Below are positions 1 to 13,205 of a stretch of DNA of 64,000 nucleotides, in pieces. Positions within the stretch are counted from its first letter, which is position 1. Each line of letters opens with the position of its first letter. The notes under the pieces are model-generated. The model had not been told where the DNA came from. It searched no databases and saw only the letters and a program-made list of their open reading frames with translations. Source of the DNA: Sipunculus nudus (Eukaryota > Annelida > Sipuncula > Golfingiida > Sipunculidae); contig CM049317.1 of NCBI GenBank assembly GCA_026874595.1, positions 363,108 through 427,107 of the forward strand, given 5' to 3'. The position numbers and the translations under genes are program-made.

Positions 1-2312
1 AAAAATAACCAAAGATCTCTATAAAACATTAACATTGTAAAAACTGTTAATATACATAACGATTTTTAATGCAGATGGCATAAATTTATGTCATCTGAGC
101 TATAGTTTTGATGAATTGTATGTCATCTGTGTGTCTGTCTGTCTGTTCATTATAAGTAGCCTGGCACATTTTGAAATTACACTTACAAATCCAAAATTTG
201 AGACACTTTATTTAATCAAGATTTAATTGTATGTAAGAAATTAGATCAAAATATTGTAAATTCTTCAAGTTTATAGCATAAGTGTGCGATCAGCACCTTC
301 CATTTTGCCCAAACAGGGCTCGTTCTTGATTTTTTTGGGGGGCTCTGTTATATTCACTTGCATTGTTAACTTAGTTCCAAGCAGCCCACTGTTGGTCACT
401 GGAACTCATTTAATACAGCATTGCCTGCATTATACCCCACTTCGGGGGGATACTTATTCCATTGCACTTGATGTATATTGCTGTGGGGGTGGGATGAGAT
501 ATGATTTGAGATTAACTGCAACAGTAGGGGTGCTTCTGAGTGATGCATTTCATATTAGGTATAGTGTTCAGCTCTGTCCATCCGTAAACAATTTTATTCA
601 ACATAAAATATCTATATAAGGCCAACAAAATAAAAAGGTATGGTTCTCAGGCTCTCTTTTTTCAGAAATCACTGCAGGTGGGCGTTATTTTTTTTTTTAC
701 CATTTACTTTATGTTTCAATAACAATGTCATATGACCATGGAAAAGTATGAAAATAACAAGGTGTTTTTGCTAAACAGGTAAAAGCACTATATAAATGTA
801 ACAAAGGAAATTGTATCAAAATTGTATTATTTTATCTTCTTGAAAGATGAAAATCAAAATAAAAATGTTTGATGCGGGGTATTAAAATTGACACGGGCGG
901 TGCCTGAGAACCTTAGCTTTTATTTTTTTTTGCCCAAGATATCTCAATTGTTGCTCAGATCTACTCCTAATTGTTGTAGCAGGTGCATCGTATGGATTTC
1001 TAGAGCTAATAAGGTTTTGGTCATACTTAAATGATTTTTGGAATTTTAAAATTTTGTATACAAAATTTTTACATTTCATATGTGACACTAAAAAGTTTTT
1101 CAGGGATTATTGGAATAGCATGAAAACTGACAAGGGCTTTGATGGATTTTCAAGAAACTCACCATAACTATTTACCAATAGATTATCTCACCCGAGTTTG
1201 ATTAAAGGCAAATACCCAGCCACATATTTAATGAGGTCAGCGGTCACAGAGCTATTTTGAAGGGTTGCCGTGATAACTTAGTAGGAATATGATGGATTTT
1301 TTTCAATCTCAGCAGAAATATTAATCAATTTAATATCTCGCCTAATTTTTATTCCCAGCCAAATCCACGCATATTTAATTAGGACACCAAACTTTGGTGG
1401 CACCATTGACTTACCAAAATTCTTATGAATTTTCATGAAACACTATAAACATAAACACTAATAGAGTTTCCCACTTGAATTTCATTCTCATAATTATTCA
1501 AGCATATTTCATGAGGTCAGAGGTCAGCAGATTAGGTTCTCTGATTAAGCCTGCACAAAGTGTTTTTGAACAATTTTGTGACTGTGAGTGTGTATTTCCT
1601 AGTTGTTATTGTTTGAACTGTATTTCCAATACTAAAGTTGTTTCATATCAAATGTAATCCACAAGATGCCATGTTGTGCTATTATGGCACTTTTAAAGAA
1701 ACTAATTTCCACTTGAATAATTTAACCAAGTTAACATTCAAAATAAAATTAAATCCACCTGTGTGCATAATGTGATGTTATATGACCAAAATTAAGGATA
1801 AATGATGATGATGTTGACAAATTTGAATTGACTTATAGATCCAGATATATATATATGTTATATTGCAAATGTATGAAAATCAGAATGATGAAACATAAAG
1901 AAAATTGATAAAATGATAAGTGAGGATCTAATGCACATTAATTATTTTCCTGCCTCATACAAATTTGAAATAAAGTGATCAGCCTTGTTTGTCTCCCCTG
2001 TCGGTCTACCCATTTTTATATTCAGTTTATATACTGTTACCTGTACTAACTGTTGAATTAATTTTTTTATCCCATATGTATATTCAGAGATGTTGTAACT
2101 CCCACCATTGGGGCCATCGACAACCCCTACCTTGCATCTGGGGACTGGGGCTGTTTTTTTCCTTTAAGGTCAACTTTAGCATAGCACAGTGACCCACAGG
2201 TCCCTTGTTTTAATCACCATATCAGTAAAATCGTGCAGATGTGAAATGATTACAATTTAAATTAGCCATCCTCTTTCGATCCTTATCACAAAGTGTCTGT
2301 GTGAGTTATTCA
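1..2312. other. gene-free AT-rich DNA with degenerate repeats
   Basis: I see no gene here; the short open frames lack recognisable domains or credible splice sites. Between about 1130 and 1520 three loosely similar stretches share a core resembling 'atatttaatgaggtca' (near 1227, 1372 and 1505), which suggests a degenerate tandem or dispersed repeat of about 140 bp. A short (CTGT)n tract lies near 130-147. Confidence 0.5.
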
Positions 2313-3095
2313 CAGGGTTGCCAGCAGTCAACTCTGAAAAAAATCTTGGACTTTTCCCTGACTGTTCCTGGACTTTAAGTTGATTTAAGGGATAAACTAA
2401 CCCACAAAATTTAAATTCCCTCTAGGAAAAGTCATTCTACTGCTAACACAAACAAAATCTTTATTTGAAAAATTGTAACTGTAAAGCAAAGCAAACTGAA
2501 ACTAGAAATTTGGAATGACAATATATCATTTAAAAAAAAAGATTCACTTTGTTATCTAGCATAAATCATGTGTATAAATTTATCATACAATAACAACGAA
2601 TAACTTCTATAGATCAGTGTAACTACACTGTGTTCTGCCTTTCTAGTTTGTTACCTGGTCAGATTCATGTCCTTGCATAAAATGTTTTACTAGTACTAAA
2701 TATTAGTTCTATATTACTGCTAAGAAACAGGTGACCTTTCATTGATGGCTGGTGCTATATGTATGCATTTTGTGTATCCATGCTCTGCATCATCAACCAA
2801 TATGTATGTTAAAAAATCAAAGGGATTTAAGATTTAATCAACTTACATAACACAACAATATTTAACAGGAAAATGAAAATGTAGTATGAAATTATTGAAT
2901 GCTGGCTCATGAGATGAAAAGGTCTTCCTGTCTGATAATCAACTACAGTTGCCATATAAGCCATTAAAATTCTGACTTCTCCCTTGCATACAATCATCAG
3001 AATATCCAAATACTTTTTTTGAAATTCCATGACATTTCCCTGCCCTTGAAAACATAATATTTTCCCTTTCTTTTCCCTGACCACTGGCAACCCTA
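2313..3095. mobile_element. candidate non-autonomous DNA transposon with hAT-style ends
   Basis: The left end reads 'cagggttgccagcagtcaa'. The right end, read on the other strand, starts 'tagggttgccagtggtcag', so the two ends form an imperfect terminal inverted repeat. The word CAGGGTTGCCA is typical of hAT-type ends. The interior of about 0.75 kb is AT-rich with no transposase. The 8 bp on either side do not match, so no target-site duplication supports the boundaries. Two unrelated copies of one repeat in opposite orientation would look the same. Confidence 0.4.
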
Positions 3096-3745
3096 TATGC
3101 AGCTAGAGCCCCCACAGTTTCCACAAGCCAGGGTGCATGATATGTGATTCTTTTTGCATGTGCTTTTGAAGAAGCAAATGCCTCACCACTTAACATAAAC
3201 CAGACCAATCAGGAGCTGTTTTAGTATACTTTCTAACAACACCTACTAACCAAGAGTATTGGTCAATCCCTCTGTATCATGGTTGAATATCTAATTACTA
3301 CAATATCAGTGCAACAGAATAGATCAGGTCCCCCCGCCGCCCCCCCCCCAAAAAAAACCTTCTATGGTACAATGTTTTTGTCCAGCAGTATGACAGGGGA
3401 ACCATGCATTCACGTCTGGATAAAATATTTTTGCAGTTTCAGGACCTAAGGAAGAATATCTTACTCAGCAGTATTATATCAGAGATCGTCTACATTGACA
3501 CTTTTATTGCATAAAATTCTCTAATATGCAAATTAGTGGTTGCCATCATTTTCCTAGCTGTGACAACCAGCCTCAGTAGGCAATTGGATAATTGGGCTGG
3601 TAAGCCTACTCGAGTTGTGATACAAGTAATATCGAGGAATGCATCACAGTGGTCTTGCATCAGGTTGCTTTCATATTGTGGTAAACATTTGGCCTATAAT
3701 CTCAATATCATGCTTTGAATGATGAATTAAAACAATAGTATATAT
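3096..3745. other. gene-free spacer
   Basis: No gene or repeat recognised apart from a C-run and A-run near 3331-3357. Confidence 0.4.
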
Positions 3746-5373
3746 GTGAGCTCATGGTACCTGGAGATCTCGGACCTTTTACATCTCGGCCCACACAAAG
3801 TCGGACTACTTCAGATTAGACCAACTACGATCTCGGACCAAAGTAACATACATGTCCTGGCCGTCTAAACTGTTATGAAATAACCGATGTTATGTTTATA
3901 ATACACAATATTATTTCCTCTGTGCGCGATTCAGATATTAAAAATTCCATTTGGATATGTTAGGCCTACGACATAGCTCAATACGTATATCCACTCAGAA
4001 AACATTTGACACACACAAGCACACACTCTTACACTTAATTTATAATAGTTTGTGTGAAACGCATGACACCATATTCTAACTCAAAGGGAAATGACAAAGT
4101 TTATTAGAATTTATTTAATATAAACAATATTAAAAGAGGTATAAAAACCGAAATATGAAATTTGTGAGAAACTACGTAAACCAAAAATGAACAAGTGAGC
4201 TTGTATGAATCAAAGAATCAGAACTGTTGTATTGCTGTTACACATCTACTATTCAACTACTGTACTAGATAATATTAAAGAGTGAAAACAGTTGTAGTTC
4301 ACATATAAACATAAAACAGAAATTCAAAAGTGGGAATTGACACCATATTTAAACTCAAAGAGCTGAAAAAGTTTAATTAGAATTTTGTATATATACAATA
4401 TAAAAATGAGATTCAACCTTTCTCTCATTCAATCTTTCACTCATTTTGACTATCTATCATTCAATTTTTTTTCATTCAAACTGTCTATCATTCAACCTTT
4501 CTTACTTTCATTCATTCTTTCCTTCCTTCATTCAATCTTTTATTTATTTTGTCTGTTTATCACTCAATATTTCTTTCATTAATTCATTAAATCCTTAGTT
4601 CATTAATTTTTTTTTATTCATTCTTTCTTTCATTCATTCATTTAGTCTCATTCAAACTTGCATTCATTTTGTCTATCATTCAATCTTTCTTTCATTCAAT
4701 CTGTCTATCATTCATTCTTTCCTTCCTTCATTCCTTCAATCTTTCTTTCATTATTTTTTTTCATTAATCTTTCTTTCGTTCATTCTTTCCTTCCTTCATT
4801 CAATCTTTCATTTATTTTGTCTGTCTATCATCCATTCTTTCATTCATTTCTTTCAATCTTTCTTTCATTAAATCTTTTTTCCATTCATTCGTTCATTCAT
4901 TCATTCATTCATTCATTCATTCAATCTTTCTCTCATTCAATCTTTCATTCATTCTTTCATTGATTTAATCTTACATTTATTCTGTCCTTTTTTCATTGTT
5001 TATCACACACACTCGTATACTTTAATACATGATCAAATGCACAAACTTCAGAATTATTTATAGATTAGTATTAAGACGATATGTAGCAAATGATTAATGA
5101 TGGAGAGAATGATAAAGAGAGAGAGGCAACAGTTATGCATGGAGTAATAATGTTTTAATAATTAGCTTTAACATCGTTTGAAGATGGAACATACACATTT
5201 GACAACGACATCATGAGTCTGATCGAGGTCTGAAGGGGTCCGATATAGTGGTCCGAGATTGTACAAAATGTGGTCTGAGATCGTTGACGGGGTGGTCCGA
5301 GATTGTACTAAGTGGTCTGACTTTGTGTGGGCCGAGATGTAAAAGGTCAAAGATCTCCAGAAAGAGAGCTCAC
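3746..5373. mobile_element. 1.6-kb terminal-inverted-repeat element rich in TCGGACC words
   Basis: The left end (3746-3840) begins GTGAGCTC, then CTGGAGATCTCGGACC, then TTTTACATCTCGGCCCACAC and AAAGTCGGAC. The right end (about 5220-5373) carries the same blocks in the same order on the opposite strand. The right arm is longer and repeats the 'tggtccgagat' word several times. The interior holds two copies of a segment starting near 4067 and 4339 ('gacaccatat..aactcaaag') and a long (TTCA/TTTC)n tract. No transposase is present, so this looks like a non-autonomous DNA element. No clear target-site duplication was found. Confidence 0.65.
4405..4990. repeat. (TTCA)n/(TTTC)n pyrimidine-rich simple repeat
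   Basis: Imperfect tetranucleotide repeats of ttca, tttc and cttt run through the interior of the inverted-repeat element, with a clean (ATTC)n core near 4880-4922. The plus-strand open frames across it encode only Phe/Ser/His-rich low-complexity sequence and are not genes. Confidence 0.8.
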
Positions 5374-6060
5374 AACCCAAACTGAAACACTGTCTCCATG
5401 GACACGGATCATTTCCTGTATTGTATGCAAACTGCCTGCCTATTGTAACCTGTACGAGCCATGCTTGTGTTCATGCGGTCATGAATTCAACAAACATGGT
5501 TTTACCAATGTGCCGGGTTAAAACTGAACATCTTCGCACATGTTTGGTACTACTCCTCCCCCAACACACCCATTCAATACATAGGACTAATAAACAAGAT
5601 GAATATTCTTATAATTTCTGTATTAATTTTTTTGTTGAGACTTGAAAAATTTGCTGGATTTGATTACTAATATTCAAATGCGATAAAATATTAGAAACTT
5701 ATGTAAGTGCTCACTGACATATTTTAAGATTCAGTGAGAGATAATTCTTTATTTTCATTTCATTCATTTCTCTTAAGGTTGACTGGCCCTTGATATGAAT
5801 AAAACTATTATTTACTAAGTTAATCAGGAATATGGGATAAATTTTTTCGCTCATATGGCCTTATATTTAAAACTTAACTTTGGTTTCATCTGGCTGCCCT
5901 ACAGTAAGCACCATGTTTGTCCTTCCACAAATTTGTTTCTGGTGGTAACTCCAGTTTGGGTTGACATATGGATTTTATACTTTACTTACTTATGTAAGAA
6001 CTTTATTGAATCTGAGGTCATAAGGAATAATAATAACCCCCCACCCCCAGAATAATAAAA
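5374..6060. other. gene-free spacer
   Basis: No gene, RNA or clear repeat recognised. Confidence 0.4.
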
Positions 6061-6905
6061 AAATACAATACAAAAGCTCCAGTATCTGAACAACTAATGC
6101 ATTGATCACCATGATTCTGTGCATGCATCTTCATCATGGAGTGTTTCAACGGTTTATTTAAAGATGCAGTCACCTGTCAACAGTGTACAAATCGTAACTA
6201 CTTTTACTTGACATCCTAGGAAGTCCATGAAAAGTCTCCTTGGAAACCTGAAACTAGATCACTGTTGTCCATATCCTTCAAGCTGAAGCTATACCCAGGT
6301 CAGAAGTACCCCAAGAATATTAAAAATTTGATACAAAAGCACCAGTATCTGAACAACTAATGCATTGATCACCATGATTCATTGCATGCATATTGAACAT
6401 GTAGTGTTTCATTAGTTCCTGCAGACTGGTGGCGCCACTTGTATTTTTAGCTTAGCTGACTTTCAGTCATGCTGAGCTATAGCAATCACTCTTTGTCCGT
6501 CGTCTGTCTGTCCGTTAACCTGGCACAAATCGTAACCGCTGGACTTAGAATCTTTTAACTTGACATTCTGAGAGGTCGTTGAAAAATCTCCTTGGAAACC
6601 AGAAATTAGGTCTCTGTTTCCCATATCCTTTGAGCTATTGGGCCCCATAGTACCCCCCAGAATAGTCAAAAATTTCATACAAAAACTTCAATATCTCGTT
6701 AAAAACTCTCCTTGCAAACCAGAAATTAGGTCTCAGTTACATATATTCTCCTTACTATGGGGCTTATAAGCTCACCCCAGAATAATTGAAAATTTGATAC
6801 CAAAGCAGGGCACAATTCATAACCATTGGACATAGAATCTTCTTACTTGACATTCTTAGGATATCTCAAAAGTTCTCCTGAGAAAGCTTAGCTCAGCAAT
6901 GCACA
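6061..6905 (-). repeat. dispersed repeat, minus-oriented copy
   Basis: Several degenerate units of about 200-300 bp share the cores 'acaaatcgtaac', 'acttgacat' and 'tctccttggaaacc'. One unit ends in 'gctatagcaatcactctttg' near 6475-6496. The same family occurs on the plus strand at 59910-60783, including the sequence around 'gggccccatagctcaaaggatatggg' read on the minus strand. The open frame of about 71 codons here and those at 60332-60698 are translations of this repeat, not genes. Confidence 0.7.
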
Positions 6906-7877
6906 GAGTTCAAAGCACTATGTTTTTGTTTACACCTTTGATCGTGCCCAGTCCACTGTTTTTAGGCAAACGGTTTCAGGGCAGGGGGAGCATGTAATAC
7001 ATTTATTTTAAAGGGAGGAAGCTATTTTTCATGTTAATTCAACATGCTTTATAGGTGATTGGGCACCCTTAACATTAAACGAAACCATTTTAATAGTCAT
7101 AATTCACAATCATGAGGCAGACACACATTAATACATAAAATATACATAAATCTCACAGAAAAATAGTCATAACTTCATTGAAGCACTGTCACAGATATTA
7201 TATTCAAGCACTTGCAAAGATCTAGAACTTACAGAAATGTTATAAATTTACTTGAAGATATTCGAATACATAAGAGCATCACTTTTCATTAAAGACCTAA
7301 GGAATCATGATAGCACACCATTTAATAAATATGTATGTATCTTTTGCATATAATTATTCAGCTGATAAACATTGGCTAGTAAAAAATCAATACTATATGA
7401 AGTTGATAAGCTAAGTACATTTGTAAAGTGTAAACTTAAAATTATTTTACACTAAAACATTATGTACTATATTCTAGCACTTTTGAAATCAGGGATATAG
7501 GATGAAAACTTCTAAAATTGTGATAAATATAGTTTAAAAGAAATAAAGAACAACATTGTTGTTTGAATTAACACAGCGCTTTGTGTTGACTATTATTATA
7601 AATTCATTTATACAGTGTCAGCATACACACATAATCAGTTAATATCATGGAGACAACTCATAATTAGAATATATTTGTTGCATCATTGCAAAGTACTAAC
7701 TTAAACATTAACTACCTCGGTTTCATTCTCATAATTCAGACACAAACATACAAAAATACAACTACAAAACACTATAGTTTTACTATTAATACTTCATCTG
7801 ATGCCATATCAACATAAACTCCCGATAATCTATTATGTCCTGCCTGTATCATAATCTCCTCATTCTTACCTAAGAAA
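6906..7877. other. gene-free AT-rich DNA
   Basis: No gene or repeat recognised. Confidence 0.4.
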
Positions 7878-8084
7878 CAGGGGCGAATCCAGGATTTTGG
7901 AAAAGGAGGGGTCCAACACAAGAGGACAAATGACAAAAGCTAAAAAAAGGTCCCCAGGTTCGAAAAAGGGGGGTCCAGGCTGCAAAAATAGGTCAGAAAC
8001 CCTTAAAATAAAGGTTGCGATGGCTGAAAAAGGGAGGGGGGGGGGGTCCGGGCCCCCTGGAGCCTTCCCATTGATCCGCTTCTG
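7878..8084. mobile_element. 207-bp MITE-like element with 5-bp target duplication
   Basis: It starts CAGGGGCGAATCC and ends GATCCGCTTCTG, giving terminal inverted repeats of about 12 bp. It is flanked by AGAAA on both sides (7873-7877 and 8085-8089). A clear relative in the same orientation lies at 43647-43869. Both share the internal words 'ggggtcc', 'cagaaaccctt' or 'ctgaaaccctt' and 'ggttgcg.tggctgaaaaa', followed by a G-run. CAGGGGCGGATCC-type ends occur in hAT-like elements, but the 5-bp duplication is shorter than the usual 8 bp, so the superfamily is open. Confidence 0.65.
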
Positions 8085-8089
8085 AGAAA

Positions 8090-10084
8090 TCAAGCTGCCT
8101 GAGGACATAGATCCTAATTAAGTCTCTATACCCAACATACCTGAATAATTTAGGTCTCATTGTAGTCTACCTATACCATGCATATTGGGTCGACATTGAT
8201 TTAAAAATGCAACCACTTGTTGTAAACATGATCCAAGTCATTTCAAGCATTGTGCACAATATTTCCTCTTTCCAAAAGTTGTCACTTTTTGGCATGATTC
8301 GTGGGACCAGTTTGTGCAATCATAATTGTCCCATGTAGTCATGTTTTCTACACTATCTAGATACCCACACTGTTTCTTTTAGGAACACATTCCATTTTCC
8401 CTTGCTCTAAACAATAAACTTAGTGACTCCTGAGCATGTCTTGATCAAAAATATTTGTCCCATATTTGTATTCCATAAAACTTTATGAAGCAAAATTGAC
8501 AAGTTTTTCTCCCCGTCCCTTTCAAGCCCCCCCCCCCCCCCCGACCAAACCAAAGAAAGTAGTTCTCCCCACTGGGATCATTATCACACTGCTGATCAGG
8601 TCTGTATCAACTGATTACCTCACTGATGGCCTATTAAGTACCAGTAGGGTGGGAGGACCCCAAACTTTTGTCCAAGATTTTTAATGGGGATGTAGCGTCA
8701 TGCTGAAATCAGGTCACTGTGAAGAGTTGCGGAGCAATGTATGTTTGAGCACCCAGAAATAATGCAAAATACACACAAATTGCCAGATTTCTCATAAATG
8801 GCTGGATGAATTTTCATCGAATTTGGTGTGCTAATGGGTCTTGATGAACTTATGCTAATAAGCATGAATGATGATACCACCTATATTATCTTAATTTGTT
8901 GCCTGTGCATGGACATGTTGTCAGCATGTCATCATGCTGAGTGTCATGACCCATGAGCGTCATTTGTTTTGTAAAAAAACACAAACGGAAAAAGCAATTG
9001 AAGTTTCAGCGTATATTATATAGTACTTAATGGTTAATCAATAGGTTTTAATCTTGGACATTCTTTTTTTCAGGCCTGGGTAGAGATTGACCATATCAAT
9101 TTTTTTTTAAATTATCATTTGCCCATTTCACACTTTTTGGACAGAATAGTATTAACTCATTTATTGAAATTACTAACCCATTAATTACAAGTTGAGATCC
9201 ATGCATTTAAATTTCTGTTTCAAATGTTCATTCACTCAACCTGTGGAATTTTGATGTATTGCAGGGCACTAATTGTAATCATTGGATCACCACATGGGTG
9301 ATTAGGTCACTATGGCCTTTTTGGCTTATTTTACAGAATTTGTAGAGTTCCTCAAGACAACCAGTACGAAAAATATTGTACCCAGTACCAATATATGAGT
9401 CAGTTATTACAATTAACTTACTTTTCTTTTACAGGTCATGTAAATCTGAGAGAAGAAAGGCTGAGAGGGATCAAGAGTGGTATCACACTAAAATACTTGA
9501 ACTCTGAGAGTACTACAAGTACTCTGACTCTGTTGTAAAATAAATAAATAATTTTAATTTCTTTTAGTATTTTGTTGAATACATGAAGAGAACGTTTGAT
9601 GGTACCTTTCTGTTGGTAAATGGATTTGACAAATGGATGATCTCCCATTTTGCCGGAAAACAATAGTAATGATCAGATTTATGATTAAAGCTATGCACAT
9701 GCACTCATCAATTTTAGCATTTCATTGAAAATGTCTTCCACCGACTGAAATGAAAAATACACTTGCGGTCTAATCAGAAGCTGAAGTATTGCCAGTTATA
9801 TGAAAGCCTAATCTGTGATGTATAAATAAAGTATAGTGTACTATCTTTCAAAATGTATTGATGTATATGGATTAATCATGCCGGTTCACACGGTCGGCGA
9901 CAGATCATAAGAATTGTCAACATGTTGATAACTTGTTGAATCATCAAGATATTGGTTAAAATACTCGAAACTGTTTAACAGAATTAATGTTAACTTGATA
10001 TAGATAATTTTTCAATGGACTTACTCCGAGTGAACAAATATTAGGATATATCGAGTATACAGGCGTTCAGCACTTTCCCCTTTT
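8090..10084. other. gene-free DNA
   Basis: No gene recognised. A 16-bp C-run lies at 8527-8542. The words near 8790-8870 ('ggctggatgaattttcatcga') resemble a dispersed repeat, but I could not define its limits. Confidence 0.4.
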
Positions 10085-12960
10085 CCGGTATTTTTGTACC
10101 TTAACAATACATTTTTTTATGTTGAAAGAATATCGTTAACTTGTTATCATTATACTTAGGAGCAAAAATTAATGGGATGTATTCTCAACGTAACTGCAAT
10201 AACATTGTGAAACGTTGTAGATTCATGAAAAAATCGACGACAAAGAAGGTTTTATCTTACGTTAAATATTCCGTAGATAAAACCACATTTATGTGACCAA
10301 AGAACGTTAACAAAAATGCTGCTAACACTTGATTAAACTAAGAGCAAATATGTATGAGACATTCCCAGCGTATGTACAAAGATAAAGTGAAACTTTTCAT
10401 ACACGTAATAAAAACTATGAAGAACGTTAGGGTTTACGATCAAATTCCGTACATAAAACCATACATTAGTATGTGCTAAGAACGTTCTAACAGAAACGTT
10501 TCTAACATGTTATCATCATACATAAGAACAAACGTCGGTTAGACGTATTCCAAACATAACTACAATGATTTTATGAAACATTGCGGACACGTTATAAAAA
10601 CGACGACAAAGAACGTTAGGCTTTGCGTTCAAAGACTGTACATAAAACCATACATTTTTGCGTGCACAGAACGTTTACGGAAATGTTTCCTACACGTTAG
10701 CATTATACTAAGACCAAACGTTTATGACACGTATTCTTAACGTAACTACAACGACTTGATGAAACGTTGCAAAAACGTAATAAAAACAGCGACAAAAAAC
10801 GTTTTATTTCATGTATAAAGTACGTACACAAAACCATACATTTTTGCGTGCACAGAACGTTTTAACAGAAATGTTGCTTACACGTTAGCATTATACTAAT
10901 AGCAAACGTTTATTAGACGTATTCTTAACATTACTACAACGACTTGATGAACGTCGCAAACACGTAATAAAAACAACGACAACGAACGTTTGATTTTATG
11001 TTCAAAGTCCGTAAATAAAACCATACATTTTTGCGTGCACGGAACGTTTTAACTAAAATGTTGCTTACACGTTAGAATTATACTAATAGCAAACGCTTAT
11101 TAGACGTTTCCTAGCATTACTACAACGACTTGATGACCGTTGCAAACACGTAATGAAAACAACGACAACAAACGTTTCATTTTACGTTCACAGTCCGTAA
11201 ATAAAACCATACATTTTTGCGTGCACAGAACGTTTTAACTAAAATGTTGCTTACACGTTAGCATTATACTAATAGCAAACGCTTATTAGACGTTTCCTAA
11301 CATTACTAGAACGACTTGATGACCGTTGCAAACACGTTATGAAAACAACGACAACGAACGTTTGATTTTATGTTCAAAGTCCGTACACAAAACCATACAT
11401 TTTTGCGTGCACAGAACGTTTTAACAGAAATGTTGCTTACACGTTAGCATTATACTAATAGCAAACGTTTATTAGACGTATTCTTAACATTACTACAACG
11501 ACTTGATGAACGTCGCAAACACGTAATAAAAACAACGACAACGAACGTTTGATTTTATGTTCAAAGTCCGTAAATAAAACCATACATTTTTGCGTGCACG
11601 GAACGTTTTAACTAAAATGTTGCTTACACGTTAGAATTATACTAATAGCAAACGCTTATTAGACGTTTCCTAGCATTACTACAACGACTTGATGACCGTT
11701 GCAAACACGTAATGAAAACAACGACAACAAACGTTTCATTTTACGTTCACAGTCCGTAAATAAAACCATACATTTTTGCGTGCACAGAACGTTTTAACTA
11801 AAATGTTGCTTACACGTTAGCATTATACTAATAGCAAACGCTTATTAGACGTTTCCTAACATTACTAGAACGACTTGATGACCGTTGCAAACACGTTATG
11901 AAAACAACGACAACGAACGTTTGATTTTATGTTCAAAGTCCGTACACAAAACCATACATTTTTGCGTGCACAGAACGTTTTAACAGAAATGTTGCTTACA
12001 CGTTAGCATTATACTAATAGCAAACGTTAATAAGGCGTATTCTTGACATAATTACAACGACTTGAAGACCGTTGCAAACACGTTATGAAAACAACGACAA
12101 CGAACGTTTGATTTTATGTTCAAAGTCCGTACACAAAACCATACATTTTTGCGTGCACAGAACGTTTTAACAGAAATGTTGCTTACACGTTAGCATTATA
12201 CTAATAGCAAACGTTTATCAGACGTTTCCTAACATTACTACAACGACCTGATGACCGTTGCAAACACGTAATAAAACAACGACAACGAACGTTTGATTTT
12301 ACGTTCACAGTCCGTACATAAAACCATACATTTTTGCGTGCACAGAACGTTTTAACAGAAATGTTGCTTACACGTTAGCATTATACTAATAGCAAACGTT
12401 TATAAGGCGTATTCTTAACATTATTACAACGACATGATGACCGTTGCAAACTCGTACTGAAAACAACGACAACGAACGTTTGATTTTATGTTCAAAGTCC
12501 GTACACAAAACCATACATTTTTGCGTGTACAGAACATATTAAAAGAAATGTTACTTACACGTTAGCATTATACTTATAGCCAACGTTTATGAGACGTTTT
12601 CCCAACATTACTACAACGAGTTGATGACCGTGGCAAACACGTAATAAAAACAACGGCACCGGACGTCTGGTTTTACGTTCACAGACCGTACATAAAACCA
12701 TACATTTTTGCGTGCACAGAACGTTTTAACAGAAATGTTGCTTACACGGTAGCATTGTACTAGGAGCAAACGTTTATGAGACGTATTTTTAACATAACTA
12801 CAACGACTTGATAAAACGTTGCAAACACGTAATAAAGACAACGGCAACGAACGTCTGATTTTACGTTCACAGTCCGTACATAAAACCATACATTTTTGCG
12901 TGCACACAACGTTTCAAAATAATGTTATCCGAACCTAACTAAAATGTTGTGAGGACGTTT
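10085..12960. repeat. 186-bp satellite array with 559-bp higher-order repeat
   Basis: About 15 tandem units occur at 185-189 bp spacing, counted from the conserved word 'catacatttttgcgtgcac' (starts at 10649, 10835, 11022, 11208, 11394, 11581, 11767, 11953, 12140, 12325, 12512, 12699, 12887; weaker copies near 10284 and 10460). Units are rich in the palindrome AACGTT. The block of about 10826-11384 is repeated at 11385-11943, a three-unit higher-order repeat of 559 bp with no difference seen by eye. The 5' units are the most diverged. The minus-strand frame at 12611-12907 is repeat translation. Confidence 0.95.
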
Positions 12961-13160
12961 TTAGAACGCATTATTGTTTGCAGGGGCTGCTCACCCACTG
13001 AATGACCCTCCGCCATGCTGTCGTCTGTCACTGAATCTCCGTCTCTCGTGTTCCCCTTTTCCGTCTGTTTTTCCAAGAACCTATCCAAATTTCCCTTTTC
13101 TACTACATCCGTGTTACTGTCCGTCCGTTTTCCTCTGGCTCCTTTTGGTGGCATTTTATT
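12939..13160 (-). pseudogene. possible N-terminal fragment of a LINE ORF1
   Basis: A minus-strand frame starts MPPKGARGKR near 13154 and runs through a charged, disordered segment (DRFLEKQTEK, DDSMAEGHS) until it enters the satellite. Basic 'MPPK' starts followed by acidic, disordered stretches are common in non-LTR retrotransposon ORF1 proteins. No folded domain is visible, so this is a weak call. Its place between the satellite and the gag gene, where a 5' LTR should be, suggests an insertion or rearrangement. Confidence 0.25.
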
Positions 13161-13205
13161 ATTTTAAAGCAGGAAAAGCCCTATTTCTGTTACAAATACG
13201 GAGCG

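Noticed and set aside
1-3740. Several 60-111-codon frames
   Set aside because: Scattered, without domains, signal peptides or splice sites, and at the level expected by chance in AT-rich DNA.
5168-5380. 70-codon minus-strand frame
   Set aside because: It lies in the right arm of the inverted-repeat element and translates the repeated TCGGACC words.
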